A DNA stretch of 64,000 nt from Podospora comata (GCA_017354895.1 CP071493.1:6138001-6202000), one strand, 5' to 3'. Positions 22,429 through 34,956 are shown, numbered from the stretch's first letter. The notes: generated by a model not told the origin, from the letters alone. A program made the numbers and translations.

Positions 22429-25190
22429 ATATAGCAGAAGGCATGATGTAACGTTTTGATACCCATAACGAAGATATGTTGGTTCTGTTTCGAACAGAGC
22501 TGTTCCGCACAGCGATCACCATGAACCTCTTGCCGTCACTCATCAGAGTGGATTGTGGTTGTTTGATTCTCGCGAAGAAACGGTTGCTACCTCGACCACA
22601 ACGAAGAACAAAGCTGGACATGTAGTCAAGAGGTTGTCTTATGCCGGGCTATACTATGCCATCCATGGTTTTATGGCCAGAATCTCATGACAACTGGTAA
22701 TGTTTGTTTTAGTGCTGTTTATAGCACTGATGCTCCCCGCCCACAAATGGTAGGTTTGTGGTTGTAGTAGAAACGAATCGACAGGACCAGAACTTGACAT
22801 TGTTTTGCATAAGCCTCCCAATGCGCGTCCGCATCCCGGGTATCAGATCGTGCTTGACAGGCAACGCACGTGTGATCAGCACCGGAGATCTGTCAAGGCG
22901 ATGATGAGTGGTTCCGGACGACAGAGTACAGATCTGATATAGCGGTATAGTAATAATGGTATGCTTATATTTCTGAGGTATAGAAACACTTCCCGCTTTC
23001 GATTACCAGGTTGACGGCAGAACCACTCCGGTGGTCTAGGACAGCTGCTGGGTTGCGGCGGTTGAGCTCACCGCCGAAACAACCCAGAAGCTTTTGGAAA
23101 CACAAGTCGCGCACTAGCTGCCGGCGTGTGCGCAAGAGTTGAGGTGAAGCTTTCCAGATGAGATGACATCGAGCTCTGGAGCACAGTGGATCTTTCAAGA
23201 TGCAAATCAATACCAACTCATGCCATTTCAAACAAAGGCCATCAAAAAAGACTCCAAAACCACATCGCGATGATGCTCAGTTGTAGCTGAGGGACAAGGA
23301 AGTGGTTGGGTCAAACCAACCCCTGCCAAGCCGTATCTTGATGCATGTCGGCCAATGAGATCAACGGTGCCATGTGGGAGCATCGAACGAACCCCGGGAA
23401 CCCCCTGAGTCCGGCAGCATGGAATGGCTCCAGTCGACGGCAGAGGACAAGCAGCGGTTTCCCCTCACCCATCCCGTTGGAATGTGAAAATCTTCCTTTT
23501 GTCTCCCAGGACACAGAGGGGTTGAACAAACAAAACAAATCGGGGGGACACCTAGTGAGGACGACAGCGACACTCTTTTTCTCTGCGGCAAACTTCCGGC
23601 TTCCATTCGTTCTTTTCTTGTTACATGCAGCCGGTCGGCACCCGAAACTTCAGCTGCTCAAGCGACTCCTCACCTCACATTCTTTCGACGTGTTTTTTCT
23701 GCGCTCTGTTTGCGTTGCCGCTCATTCTGCCCCAATCGAAACCTCACACAGTAAGGGTGCAACCCCTGATCACCACCACAAGACACAAGTCTCTGACAAG
23801 AACACTCGCAACCCAGGACTTTGCAACCCACGGCCCTATCGTTCGTTTATACCTGGCCAAATTGTCGTCACTCTCAATCGCGATCCGCAGTTACCAATAA
23901 TCGACGACTGCTACGCTCTATTTGGAGGCGTTGAAACCACCCAACCCACGGTCCACCTCCGACAATCATCTCTGAACAGCAACACGTCCCTTCTCAAAGG
24001 CAAAAGAGTGTATGACTCGGAGGCTTCTCTTTCGCCAGCGCGTACTTTTGTTGTTGGGCGGACGGACTGACATCTGACATCTGCTATCCACTGTGGCAGT
24101 CCCCCCCACCCTTTCTTTGCGCGGTCCGAAATCCAAATCATCGAGTCGGAAAGCGATCAGCAAAGTCCTAGCAAAACTCTGAGTGTTGCGTTGCTAGAAA
24201 ACCCGAAGGTTCGTGCATCTGTTCACTTTTTGCATTTCCCCGCCATCACCATCTTCAAGCACGCCTCCAAGACCCTCAAAACACGGAAGGCGAGGTACCT
24301 AGCGTTTTTGCATCAGTGCAGCGTTCAGACCTCTCTCTACCCGGGACCTTCACCTTGACCCTCAGTGACCCTGCAGGAGCAATATCGAGCCGTGCGGGTC
24401 CGGTTTCTCAAGAGCGACCTCCGGATATCCTCGGGGCTGGCCAGCCTGAGCTTGTTTTTCGCTGGGGAAAAGAGGCGGACAAGTCTCTGGAGACATCTCA
24501 AGCTGTGAATGTTATCTCTTGTGAGAACAAGCAGGCTGCTTGATCACTTGCGATCTCATCCACTCACAAGCTGCACTTATCTTTTCTGGAACCTCTTGGG
24601 TACCTGGACCTTGCCTGTTGGGGTCTAGCGGGATTGTGCTGGCCAGTCGCAGCGCAGCAGCTCAGGTACAGCGAAATTTGAATCCTCCACCCGAAGCAAA
24701 GCAACGCAACCTCGTTGGCAACGGTAGGCGGGGACCAAGTTTGGTTCAGAAAACAGGCTGGCGCCCCAACACCTCCCACCCCAAGCTCCCACTCACATCC
24801 TTTCGTCGCGACTTTTGACGTCGTCATTTGGCTTACCCCGTAGGCTTTTTAATTTTCTAGTTTCCGCCCTTTGTCACGCTCATTCCCGCAAGTTACCTTT
24901 GACTTATTCTGCGACGACTCCGTTTGCCGCCAATTTCAACCTCCACAATTCCTCTCGCGCTCTCGGCCGGGCCCTCGTGCGACAACCTCATTTAATTTCG
25001 ACGCGCACCCGATTTCACAACGTCACCGATCGACCCATATACCCGCAACAGCACCTTGATATGGCCCCTCATCCTTGACAGCTTGGACTGCCCACCGATT
25101 GACCTCGAGCACATCGCCTGCTCGCCGGTCTCCAAGCACATTCTTACTTTTCTTCCTTAATTAATACTCAAATCACCAAATCGATACGAG
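22429..25190. other. Long spacer and RAX2 upstream region
   Basis: This 2.76-kb stretch between lcl3 and RAX2 has no supported gene. The plus strand from about 23600 to the RAX2 start is pyrimidine-rich, as expected for a promoter and long leader. A 241-codon open frame (23345-24070) lacks any recognisable domain and has no flanking support. Confidence 0.5.
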
Positions 25191-28100
25191 ATGCGGTTAC
25201 CATCACGGCGGCACCATGCCGCGCCACGACGAATGACCACGACTTCGGCCTTTTTACTTCTCGCCTTGTCGTCATTGTCGAGCGCCATCACATTCACCCC
25301 AGCTCCTGCGGCAAACCTCGACTTCTCCAAACTCGGCCGAGTAGCTCTGGCCGGTGACTTCTCGGGGATTTCGCTCTACGAATTTGAGGGGCAGAATGAG
25401 AGGCCATACAGCACCAATGGCAGCGAACAGCTCCTCGCGAGGATGCCCAATGGCGCCTTCGCCCCAGTCGCCAACACCGACGCGACGATCCGAACAATGT
25501 GCGCCTTCGAGGTCGGCGGACGTACTGTTGTGATGGTTGGCGGGAATTTCACGAGCATTGGAGCGGTTGACTCCGAGGTTCAGCAGTCGCCTGGCATGGC
25601 ACTTTTCGACCCAGCGACAGCCGAGATTACGCCCTTACCGGGGCTCTCTGGCCAGGTCAATGCAGTGCTGTGCGATCAGCAAGCAAATATTGTGTATGTC
25701 GGTGGAAGCTTTGTGGGTGCGAACTCAACCAATGCGATTGCTTGGCAAGGAGAATCACAAACATGGACGAATCTCCCATTTGCGGGGTTTAATGGACCGG
25801 TAGCGTCGATAAGCAAGGCGTCCAATGGGAACATCATCTTCGGCGGCAGTTTCACGGGTTTGGGAAATGCGAGTGCTCCTAGCACGCCAGATGGCCAAGT
25901 CATCAACCTGTCGACAGCAAGCATTAGCAGCGGTTCTTCGACTTCTACCCAGGGTTTCAGTGATCCGAGGAATATCATTTGCAAGACTGGCGGAGCTGAC
26001 GGCGCAGGAAGCACCTGGTTGCTCCAGGACGGCACCCCGGGCTTCTGGTCCGCCAAGTTCGGATTCGGATTCCAGCCGACCAAGTTACGCCTTTACAACA
26101 CTCGCCAGGATGGCAGGGGAACACAGACATGGCGGTTCACGGCTCTGCCCATCAACGGGATTATGAACTTCACCTATATCGACCCAGCCACCCAGACAAA
26201 TAAGAGCTGCACGAGCGAATGCCCACTCAGCAACCATCCGGATCTCAAATTTCAAGATTTCCACTTTGTCAACGTCATTGGCATGAACGAGTTCCGCATC
26301 GACATTTCGAGGTTCTACGGCAGTGGTGGGGGTTTGAACGGGATTGAACTGTTCGCGGACGATATCTACTCGTATGCCATCAACGATTTCAACGAGCCAG
26401 CATGCGCAGGCGGCGAATTCCCATCGGAAGCGACTATCACTGGACCTTGGACAGCTACGCCTTCTCAACAAAGCACCTCTGAATATCTTACTGCCCGCCT
26501 TACTGGACCTATTACTAATACTTCGGCGTCTGTGGTGTTCACTCCGGATATTCGGGAATCCGGCCACTACTCGCTCAACCTTTACACCCCTGGTTGTTTG
26601 CAGGACAACACGTGCTCTACCCGTGGCCGTGTCAAGCTTACCGGACAGATGACGGCTGATCGCACCAAGAGTGAGCCAATCGACCTGGATCTCTACCAGA
26701 CCAACAACTATGACAAGTACGACCAAATTTACTTCGGCGCCGTCGATGCTAGCTCAGGTAGCTTCCGCCCCCGTGTCACCATGACCCCTCTTGCCGGACA
26801 GTCCTTGGACGAGATGACGTTTGTCGCACAGCGCATTGGCTTCACCTTGATTAATAGCACAGGTGGTCTGAATGGGCTGTACGAGTACACGCCTGGCAGA
26901 GCAGTCAATGCGAGCGATTTCATGAGCTCTGCTTTCAACCGCTTGGGAGCTAGTTTCAGGACCGGCTCCGTCGTTAACGCTCTTGCGACGTCAGGTGACA
27001 CCACCTATATTGCTGGCAACTTTAGCGCCGGCAATGTTCGAAACATCGTTGCACTGCAGGGCAACGACGCCAACCCCAGACAGCTCGGTGGCACTCTGAA
27101 TGGCGAGGTCGAGTCGTTGTTTCTTAACGGGACCAACCTCTTTGTGGGTGGCGGTTTTAACGGCACTGTCAGCGGCTCCTCAACTGGGCTAAGCAATGTT
27201 GCGGTTTACGATACCTCGAGCCGCACCTGGCGTCCCCTGGGCGCTGGCGTCAACGGAATTGTCCAGCACGTGGTTGGTATGACCATGAACATCACCAGCT
27301 CGACACCTGAACTTGTGGTTGCCGTCAATGGAGATTTCGATCAGCTGCGGGCTTTTGGCAACAGTCCGGCTGTTGAGGTGCAGGGGTTTGGCATCTGGGT
27401 TCCCTCTCAAGGGAATTGGTTGCAGAACTTAGATCTGCCAGTTGAGTTGATTGAAGGAATATTGTCAGCCTCGATTCTCAACGTTGACAGCGAAACCTCC
27501 CTCTATGCCGGCTCGCTTGTCTCCAGGGCTCTTGGCGCCTCGGGAGCCGCGATCCTGGGCGAGGATCTCAGCCGCTTCCCTGTCAAGATCCGCCCTACTC
27601 CAACTGCCTCCAGCACCAGTGCTCTGTCGAAGCGAGATGATGCCCTGGCGGATAAGGGTCTGTCGGGCATCGTCACTGGCGTTTTCGACTCTAGCAACAG
27701 CAGAAACCTCACCATTCTGGGCGGGCACTTTACTGCTACAGATAGCGACGGTTCCGAAATCCACAATCTCGCCATTATTGATGGCGCTGATGGTGATAAG
27801 GTCTCTGGCTTCGGGCAAGAAATCGCCCAGAACTCGACATTTGTCGCCTTGGCTGTGCACGGAGATACTCTATTTGCTGGTGGCAAAGTGAGGGGCAATG
27901 TGAACGGTGTCAATGTCAGCGGGCTTGTCACCTATAACCTCGCCAGCAAGTCCTTCAACACCCAACCCCAAGCCTTGTCTGGCGATAATGGCACAGTTTC
28001 TGCTATTGCCGTGCGTGGTACCACTGGCGATGTGTACGTCGGAGGATCCTTCAGATCGGCTGGCTCTTTGGGCTGCAACGGTGTCTGCTTCTATAGCACC

Positions 28101-28907
28101 GCTTCGTCTCAGTGGATTCAGCCTGGACAGAACATGGCCGGTGCTGTTCACTCGCTGATGTGGATTTCCGACAACATCTTGCTTGCCGGCGGCAACCTCA
28201 CAGTCAACAACACCGTCTCGACTTTCCTTGCCACCTACAACACCGAAACCCAAACCTGGGACAACTATTCCGGCGCCAGCAACCTTCCTGGCCCAGTCTC
28301 GGCCCTCACCAAGGGCAACAATGAGGGCACTCACATCTGGGCTACTGGCATCAATACCAATGGCACAGTCTACCTGGCCAAGTCGGATGGCACCACCTGG
28401 CGCTTCGCCGACGAGTCTCTCGAGGCTGGCACAGATATCCGTGGTCTCCAAATATTTTCTCTCACCTCTTCTCATGACAACACTGACCTGATCGATTCCA
28501 GTGAGGCTCTGATGCTTACTGGTTCTATCGTCCTTCCCGGCTTCGGCACAGCATCCGCCGTCCTTTTCGACGGTCAAGATTTCAGGCCATATGCCCTCAC
28601 CAGCAACCGCGGCAACACTGCCGGTACCATTTCCCGCATCTTCACTGAGCACAGCAACTTCTTTGACAAGGGCGGTTCACCACTGCCGCTTGTCTTTGTC
28701 GTGCTCATCGGCTTGGGCATCTCCCTGGCGTTGATGCTGTTGATTGTTGTGGCTGGCTTGCTTCTTGATAGGCTACGCAAGAAGCGCGAGGGGTATGTTC
28801 CTGCTCCAACATCCATGTATGACCGTGGGAGCGGCATTCAAAGGATACCGCCTCATGAGCTGTTGGAGAACTTGAGCAAGGGCCGGTCAGGGGCTCCTCA
28901 GGTTTAG
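25191..28907 (+). CDS. RAX2: Rax2-like cell polarity membrane protein
   Basis: One exon of 1,238 codons starts at ATG 25191. A hydrophobic N-terminal segment (TTSAFLLLALSSLSSA, about residues 16-31) acts as signal peptide. The large ectodomain contains recurring beta-propeller-like repeats with the pattern VYVGGSF / LFVGGGF / LFAGGKV and many N-glycosylation sequons. Near the C-terminus is one membrane span (about residues 1166-1193, LVFVVLIGLGISLALMLLIV). A short basic cytosolic tail with DRLRKKREGYVPAPTSMYDR follows. This architecture is that of Rax2/cortical polarity markers, type I membrane glycoproteins. In yeast Rax2 marks division sites for bud-site choice; in filamentous fungi related proteins act in hyphal growth and septum or tip polarity. 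Length matches the family (about 1,200 aa). Confidence 0.92.
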   Translation: MRLPSRRHHAAPRRMTTTSAFLLLALSSLSSAITFTPAPAANLDFSKLGRVALAGDFSGISLYEFEGQNERPYSTNGSEQLLARMPNGAFAPVANTDATIRTMCAFEVGGRTVVMVGGNFTSIGAVDSEVQQSPGMALFDPATAEITPLPGLSGQVNAVLCDQQANIVYVGGSFVGANSTNAIAWQGESQTWTNLPFAGFNGPVASISKASNGNIIFGGSFTGLGNASAPSTPDGQVINLSTASISSGSSTSTQGFSDPRNIICKTGGADGAGSTWLLQDGTPGFWSAKFGFGFQPTKLRLYNTRQDGRGTQTWRFTALPINGIMNFTYIDPATQTNKSCTSECPLSNHPDLKFQDFHFVNVIGMNEFRIDISRFYGSGGGLNGIELFADDIYSYAINDFNEPACAGGEFPSEATITGPWTATPSQQSTSEYLTARLTGPITNTSASVVFTPDIRESGHYSLNLYTPGCLQDNTCSTRGRVKLTGQMTADRTKSEPIDLDLYQTNNYDKYDQIYFGAVDASSGSFRPRVTMTPLAGQSLDEMTFVAQRIGFTLINSTGGLNGLYEYTPGRAVNASDFMSSAFNRLGASFRTGSVVNALATSGDTTYIAGNFSAGNVRNIVALQGNDANPRQLGGTLNGEVESLFLNGTNLFVGGGFNGTVSGSSTGLSNVAVYDTSSRTWRPLGAGVNGIVQHVVGMTMNITSSTPELVVAVNGDFDQLRAFGNSPAVEVQGFGIWVPSQGNWLQNLDLPVELIEGILSASILNVDSETSLYAGSLVSRALGASGAAILGEDLSRFPVKIRPTPTASSTSALSKRDDALADKGLSGIVTGVFDSSNSRNLTILGGHFTATDSDGSEIHNLAIIDGADGDKVSGFGQEIAQNSTFVALAVHGDTLFAGGKVRGNVNGVNVSGLVTYNLASKSFNTQPQALSGDNGTVSAIAVRGTTGDVYVGGSFRSAGSLGCNGVCFYSTASSQWIQPGQNMAGAVHSLMWISDNILLAGGNLTVNNTVSTFLATYNTETQTWDNYSGASNLPGPVSALTKGNNEGTHIWATGINTNGTVYLAKSDGTTWRFADESLEAGTDIRGLQIFSLTSSHDNTDLIDSSEALMLTGSIVLPGFGTASAVLFDGQDFRPYALTSNRGNTAGTISRIFTEHSNFFDKGGSPLPLVFVVLIGLGISLALMLLIVVAGLLLDRLRKKREGYVPAPTSMYDRGSGIQRIPPHELLENLSKGRSGAPQV

Positions 28908-29956
28908 AGAAGGTTTAAAAAGAGAGAAGAGAGTTTCATGCCGCGCATATCTGGGTCTGGGTTTGATGGCGTTACAGCGTTTACAAAAAAAGGGGTGCAA
29001 TGCAAGGGGTTCTGATACCACTGGTTTCTTTTTTATTTTCTTTTTGTTTTAAAGACGGAGGTTCAGCATTTGGCGTTTGGAATTTTCGTATTGATGAGCA
29101 TCACATCATACCAAGGCCGTCTATGAGAGGGGGTACACCATCATGGGAAGGAGGAGAAGGGGGAAGATAATGGTAGGAGGGGGGCAGAGCAAAGTGGGCT
29201 TCTATTTCGTTTCTTACCCATCATTTGGCGTTTACGTCCAGATTTCTTTTTGACTTTCGATTCTTTACATCTTACAGTACTTTACCTCCTTTCTCTTGAC
29301 GAAGCAAATGTCTTGACGATAGCTGTTTGTCGATGGGGAGGGTGGATGAAGGTTAACAACGGCTTTTTTTCTTTCGATTCTTAATGTTTAACCTTGTAAC
29401 TATACTACCCACATACCCTACCCTCTCTGTACCATTTTCCCGACGCCAGAAAAAGGAGCGAGATGAAAAGGGGAAGTGGGAGAGAGATAGGAGGGACAGG
29501 ACAAATTTTGAGGGGAAAGGGAGGAGGAGAAGTTATGTGTTATTATATTATTTGGGGCTTTGTAGATAGCTTTTTTGGGTGTGTGGAGGTGAAAGGGGTT
29601 AGCTCTGGGAGGAGTAAGAGAGAATAGAAGATGGTGTATCTTACCTGCTTGATGCCTTTGATCAGTGCTTGTGGTCTTGTGTGTGCATTTCAGCATTTAC
29701 TCGGGATCTCGCCGATGTCTACCATTTGGTCAAGTCTTTGTCGCGCACGTCACCACCTCAACCGACCTACACAGCATCGGTTCCATCGTTTCCACCTTGT
29801 GCCATGACTCAAGTGCTAGGCCATTCTGGACAGCTTGTTCTTTTCATGGAAATGTATCACAAAAATGTTTTTTCAGCCCTGAAAGAAGGTTGGTCGCTGA
29901 CCGAGTCATGAAACACAAAATCACTTACCAAACTCCACATCAACAATACCCACAAA
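28908..29956. other. RAX2 3' region
   Basis: This 1.05-kb stretch has several T-rich tracts (around 29025-29050 and 29365) and purine-rich segments. It probably contains the RAX2 3' UTR. No gene is seen before the tRNA. Confidence 0.5.
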
Positions 29957-30058
29957 GCCCGATTAGCTCAGCTGGTTAGAGCGTCGTACTAATATTGCTC
30001 TCTCACAGTCAATATCAAGTCTATGCGAAGGTCAACAGTTCAATCCTGTTATTGGGCA
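29957..30058 (+). tRNA. tRNA-Ile (anticodon AAT) with intron
   Basis: The acceptor stem pairs GCCCGAT with ATTGGGC and ends in discriminator A. The D arm is GCTC...GAGC. The anticodon stem pairs TCGTA with TGCGA around the loop CTAATA plus A, giving anticodon AAT at 29991-29993. A 28-nt intron (29995-30022) lies one base after the anticodon, the standard position for nuclear tRNA introns. The T arm AACAG-TTCAATC-CTGTT contains the B box. A T4 tract at 30070-30073 fits RNA polymerase III termination. Confidence 0.93.
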
Positions 30059-30910
30059 ATTCTACTCTCTTTTGGTAATGAATGTGGGGTGGTGTTGGCT
30101 TTTTTGAGTGATGATGTTTAAGGGTTCCCTTGATGTGTTGGGTAAGGTAGCTGGCAGTTGTGAGAGATACACTGAGGAAGGGGCTTGCTGTATGCATTGT
30201 TAGCTGCTCCAAGAGCTTTGCTCTGTTGTCTTGCTCAGTTGGTTCAGTTTCTAGTGCTGGTCTTTAATCGGGTAATTGTGATGGGGCAAACTGCAGTTCA
30301 ACAAGGTGTTGAGGATGGGTGAAATATTTCAATACAATCTTTGAAGGCAATAGCTAGGTAGGCTTTTATCGAGAGATAGCTGGCTTTGTTTGCCGAGTTG
30401 GGGAGTTGCCATTGGGGGAGGTTGAACTTGGTGGAAGATGCTGGGATTCTCCCATCATGCTCACACAGAACCTGATGTCTTGATTTAAGCATGGAGCGAT
30501 AATTGTATCTTGGGTAGCTCTATCCAGGATGGTGGGTTAAAGTGGTAATGTGTGAATGTGGTAATTTGTGAATGTGTTGATGGACACTTGTGTAAATCTG
30601 TTAAAGAGAACAGGTTTACCGCCTCTCTTCCCGAGAGCAAATAGACATCATGATACGCGTGAACTCAGTTTCCATTATCCTAAAAAAGCAGATTCAAGTG
30701 GAGAGAGATTCTTCTTTGCAGCTCATATTACCTCTCGGGTACTTTTACTCTCCTCTATCGTTGACCTAACATGGCAAAACCTGGTGTTGAGTATCTGGGA
30801 GGGGTGGAGTTATTTGAGTTACTCTTCACTCTGCTCTCTCTTTACATGATACATCATGGGGTGAGGAGAGGTCATTCTGTCATGGTCTTTATTAGGCGTG
30901 GATGAAAATC

Positions 30911-31140
30911 GCAAAGGGGTTCTGTTAAAGCTGGTTTCCCACAAAGAGGTCAGTCCAAAGAGGTCCCGCCAGAAGGGGTCTTGTGAAAAGGGGTCCTCCC
31001 AAAAAATAGGTCTGTTAAGAAGGGGCCCGTTCAACTGAAGTAAGCTATCAATCAATAAGGATCAATCTAGACTGGTTCCAACCAGAAGAGGTCAGGCAAA
31101 AAGAGTCAGGCAAAGGGGACTCAGTATAAGCAGGTCTAGA
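30911..31140. repeat. Degenerate ~15-nt tandem repeat tract
   Basis: On the plus strand, about eight consecutive units of the form AAAGGGGTC plus 5-6 variable bases follow each other with spacing close to 15 nt (30911-31030). A second block lies at 31080-31140 (AGAAGAGGTCAGGC, AAAAAGAGTCAGGC, AAAGGGGACTC). Read on the minus strand, the first block is open and gives five-residue periods such as EDPFS, QDPFW, RDLFG, LTSLW and ETSFN. The upstream block in the same frame contains stop codons. Confidence 0.6.
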
Positions 31141-32017
31141 CCAACAAAAAAGGTATTGTCGATTGGAAGTTTGTCCAGTCGTTGCTACAAGAGGGTCACA
31201 CCCAATAGGTCCAGTCTTTACTGGTAGATGGAAGTTTAGTGAGGTAATCTCAAATCAACACCGCCTGTTCACCTTTCATGCTCTGCTTCCAATATAGATA
31301 CTGCCAACAGATACCTACTCTATTCCCAGGTATCAAGGTGTTTGGTAGTTGCGGTCCTCTGCAAATAGCAGCTGGTATCCAAAAAGCTGTTACCTAATCT
31401 TTTACTGCCCCCATAGGTAACCAACCTTCACCATCACCATTTTCCCACCTCAGACAAGACACAGTAAGCTGTGCAGACACCATCCCACACTAGCCCACCC
31501 CATTCAAGCCCTGCGCAAGATTTTCATTCCCAAAAGATACACCCCAAATCCAGGAAAGGCAGGTAGACACACCTTCGAGCAGGCAAAGAAAACTCCGGAT
31601 TCGTCCTTTGTCACACAACACACAACATCATCACCGCGCAATCATCCTCTTCGCCACCACGCCAGTCCTGCCTTGTTTCCGTCTGGATGTCGTGATATGC
31701 CTCGATGTCTCAAACTAAATCCTAGAGCTAAGCCTCACATGAGGGATAGAGGCTTGGTCTTACTCATTCTTTGCTCCTGAATTTGGTGATCTTCCTCCCC
31801 ACTTTCAACACATTACCTACCTTTACTATCTTGGTTGCTTGAGGGTTGGGGCATAATCACTGACGATAATTATGATGACGATGGTGTGGATACGACCCTT
31901 TTCCAAGTCCAAGTCTTTGTTCATTGGCCCCCAGTTGCTGTTTCCCAGTTTTTCACCTCCCAGTTCCCAGTTCCCCTTTCCCCTTTCCCCCCTTTCCCCG
32001 ATTCCGGCAAAACCACA

Positions 32018-32058
32018 TTTTTTTTTTAAAAAAAAAAGGGGGGGGGGGTGTGTGTGTG
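32018..32058. repeat. Homopolymer mosaic T10-A10-G11-(TG)5
   Basis: Four simple tracts abut without a break: ten T, ten A, eleven G and five TG. The T10A10 part is self-complementary. C/T-rich runs of TTTCCCC precede it. Confidence 0.95.
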
Positions 32059-34956
32059 CACAGCAGCAGGAAGTAATTTCTCTTACACTCCCCCCTCCCC
32101 CCAAGATCCGAGTCAGGGGATGTATGATGCTGTAGGGGTTCTCATTTGGAGCTCGCTCAACTCAGAACTAATTTGTCAACCCGCGCCCACTCTACATTAG
32201 ATCCAAGACAATAACCGTTATTAGGCCGTTGAGGTTATTATGGTCCTCCTTGCTGGGATGTGTGAGAGGGGGAGGGGGGGCTATGGTATGCAAGCTTGGG
32301 AGTAACTGGCATAACGGAAGGATACCAGGCACAGCAGGCACAGCCTAAAAAGGGGGGTCGGGGCTGGTGATGGTGGACTGACTCTTTCCGAGCACGAAGG
32401 GCTGCATATTCCTGCTGCTGTGCGTGGGTAGGGTGTCTACGGAAGGGGAGTGGGGGGGGCAGGCCAAAACGAAGACGACACAACAGTCACACGGCAGTTG
32501 GTGTTATCGTTGGTTGGACGGGGAGAGTCAGTGAGAAAGGAAAGATGCTTCATGTACTGTGACCTGGTGTGCTACTGGCTGGCTCGTTGGGGGACGACGG
32601 GGTTGGATGGGCTGGGCAAGGGAACGGTGGGATGTAAGGTCTATCTGGGTGTGAAGGGCACCCCGAAAAGAGGCGGGGAAGGGTCATGCCAGCAGGCTGC
32701 TTGGTTCAGTGCCTCTGACCATGCCAGCGAGAGTACGGCCGCTGCGAGCGGGCCATACTGCTGACGAGGGAGCAGTAAGCTTCCTCCCGATATCCTCCAC
32801 CATCACCGCACAGGTATCATCACCATCCTCACGACCGCGGAATACGAAAGAACTGACTTTGGTGTCAGCACACAGTGATAACGAAAGTGTACTTGCATGT
32901 AGGCAAGACGTGTGACCGGTCGAAAGTCTCAGAGTCGTACGGTTTCTCGCCCGCTCCCCGCGCCCGAGCGAGGAGAGGGAGGAATGGTGAGGAGGTCGGA
33001 TGGCATCCCACCTCCATCGCGACCATTCATCACATCCCATCCCATCTCATCCCCGCCGTCGACAGTTCCACAAAGCAGCATGATCCGGTTCACCGCAAGT
33101 TGCTACTCTTGCCCACCCGTCCAGCAAGCCCAGCCATGGTGATGAAATATTAGTAGGCGATGGACCCCGAAAGGCGTGGTTGATTGGTTTCCGGAGGTGT
33201 CCCGGCGGCATCTTCCTTTAACCACCTTCCTCTCTCGTCCTGGCGAGGACGCCGACCAGCTGGAATGATGTGGTGGAGAGAGGTTGGCGGTCGATGTCGT
33301 GCACGCGAGTAGGTAGCGAGTGAGCTGACTGGCATGTAGTGTGTACATGCCATGCTGTATTCCTGCGCGGGACCCGGCGGGCAGGTTTAGCTACGCAAGA
33401 CAACAACGCAACACTCCTCCACAGTCAGAGAAATGGCTGGCATGTTGAGCTATGCAAAGAGACCCTGAGTGGATAATGATGTGCAAGATCATTGACGAAA
33501 TCTTTTGGAGCCACTGGTTAGGTCACCCGACAGTTGGAATGCTGTCGTCGTCGGGCGGTCTACAATCACTTGGCCAAGGCGAAAAGGCGAATACAGTTAT
33601 GATTGTCGCAGTTTATTGTGCTATTGACCCACTTAGCCAGCTTTGCCTTGTCTTTTGAACTGTCGTGGATAGCGCCTTTACCTTGCTGTCAACTCTTCAT
33701 CGCCAACCAAAGAAGCTCTCGGTATCAAAACGGGAGAAGCCGCTATTCACGAACTTGCCCATGCGGCTCTCAAAAGTCTCGGTAATTTGTGGCTCTTGCC
33801 AAGCGGCCGGTGATGTTCATCATTGCTGCCATCTTCCGAGCATCTGGGGTTGGAAAGAGATGGCCGGGGCGGTCGTGCTGTGAGGCGTTGTTGATCACTT
33901 GCCAGAAGGAGGTGTCACGGCCCCTGTCCACACAACTTAGACGATTGCCGCCCGCGACCGCCGCCTGGCGATACGGCAGTCCGGCTGACCTCCTTCACAA
34001 CTGCCATGTCTCCACCCCCACAGAATGCAAGCATCCCCAACGTCGTTTCGACATGTACAATTCGCAGCTTATTTTCCGGGAATAAACGCTGAAACATGAA
34101 AAATAAAATTGAGGTCCCATTTCATAAAGTAGGGCTCGAGATATCAAGACTTGGGGCCTGCAGTGGTGGGGTCTGGTCGCCTGCAGGAAGACCAAAACAG
34201 GGGCCAAAGTAAACATTGTAGACGACGCCCAGCCAAACAGATGGCTGTTCTCCTGTGTGCGGTTCTTGCCTGCCGCAAGATCGATTCGTGGAAAAGGTAA
34301 GATACCGAGAGATGGTTGAGAGAAAAAGAAACCCTCCAAGCCTCGGACGCCCTGCCGCAGCCTTGACTTTCTTTTTCTGTTTTTTCAACTCGGCCCGGTT
34401 CGTGACTTTTTCGACAAGAATGTCTCAAAGGAAGCTCTTTCTTTGGTTGAGGTTCATAACCAAATATTAGCCCTGCATCCAGTACCGCGGAACACTCCGC
34501 GCATCCAGCCCCATGCACAATAAAAGGGGGTGTTATTTTCCCCCCCCTTTTGCTTCGCCCAAGGAAATGGGGAAAGGACACAAGTGCGAATAGCGGAGAT
34601 AAAACACAGAATAAAAAGAAAGAAGAGTACGAAACGAAGTTCCATTACGGTGACGCCGGCAGCAATGTAGCGTTGATGGGAAATGAGAGTCTGTTTGGGA
34701 ACTGAGATGATGTGCGCCAGATCCATCAAGAGCCATCTTGCTGCACGACAGATCTTGACAGATGCGCGGGGCGTGTCGATCACGATGCGACGGCATTTTC
34801 TGGCGTCGCACCCAGTGCCGGGTCTTGGCTGGTGGTGGTGGTGGTTGAAAAAGGAAAGGTGACTTTTCTCACCTTCAGGGGGGCCAAAGGGGGCGCATCA
34901 AATCCCAAGTCCCACGATTCGTCCACTTAGGGAAACCCGAAGGTTCTTCCAAGATT

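Noticed and set aside
23345-24070. 241-codon open frame upstream of RAX2
   Set aside because: No recognisable domain, low-complexity composition and overlapping open frames on the other strand; more likely promoter and leader of RAX2.
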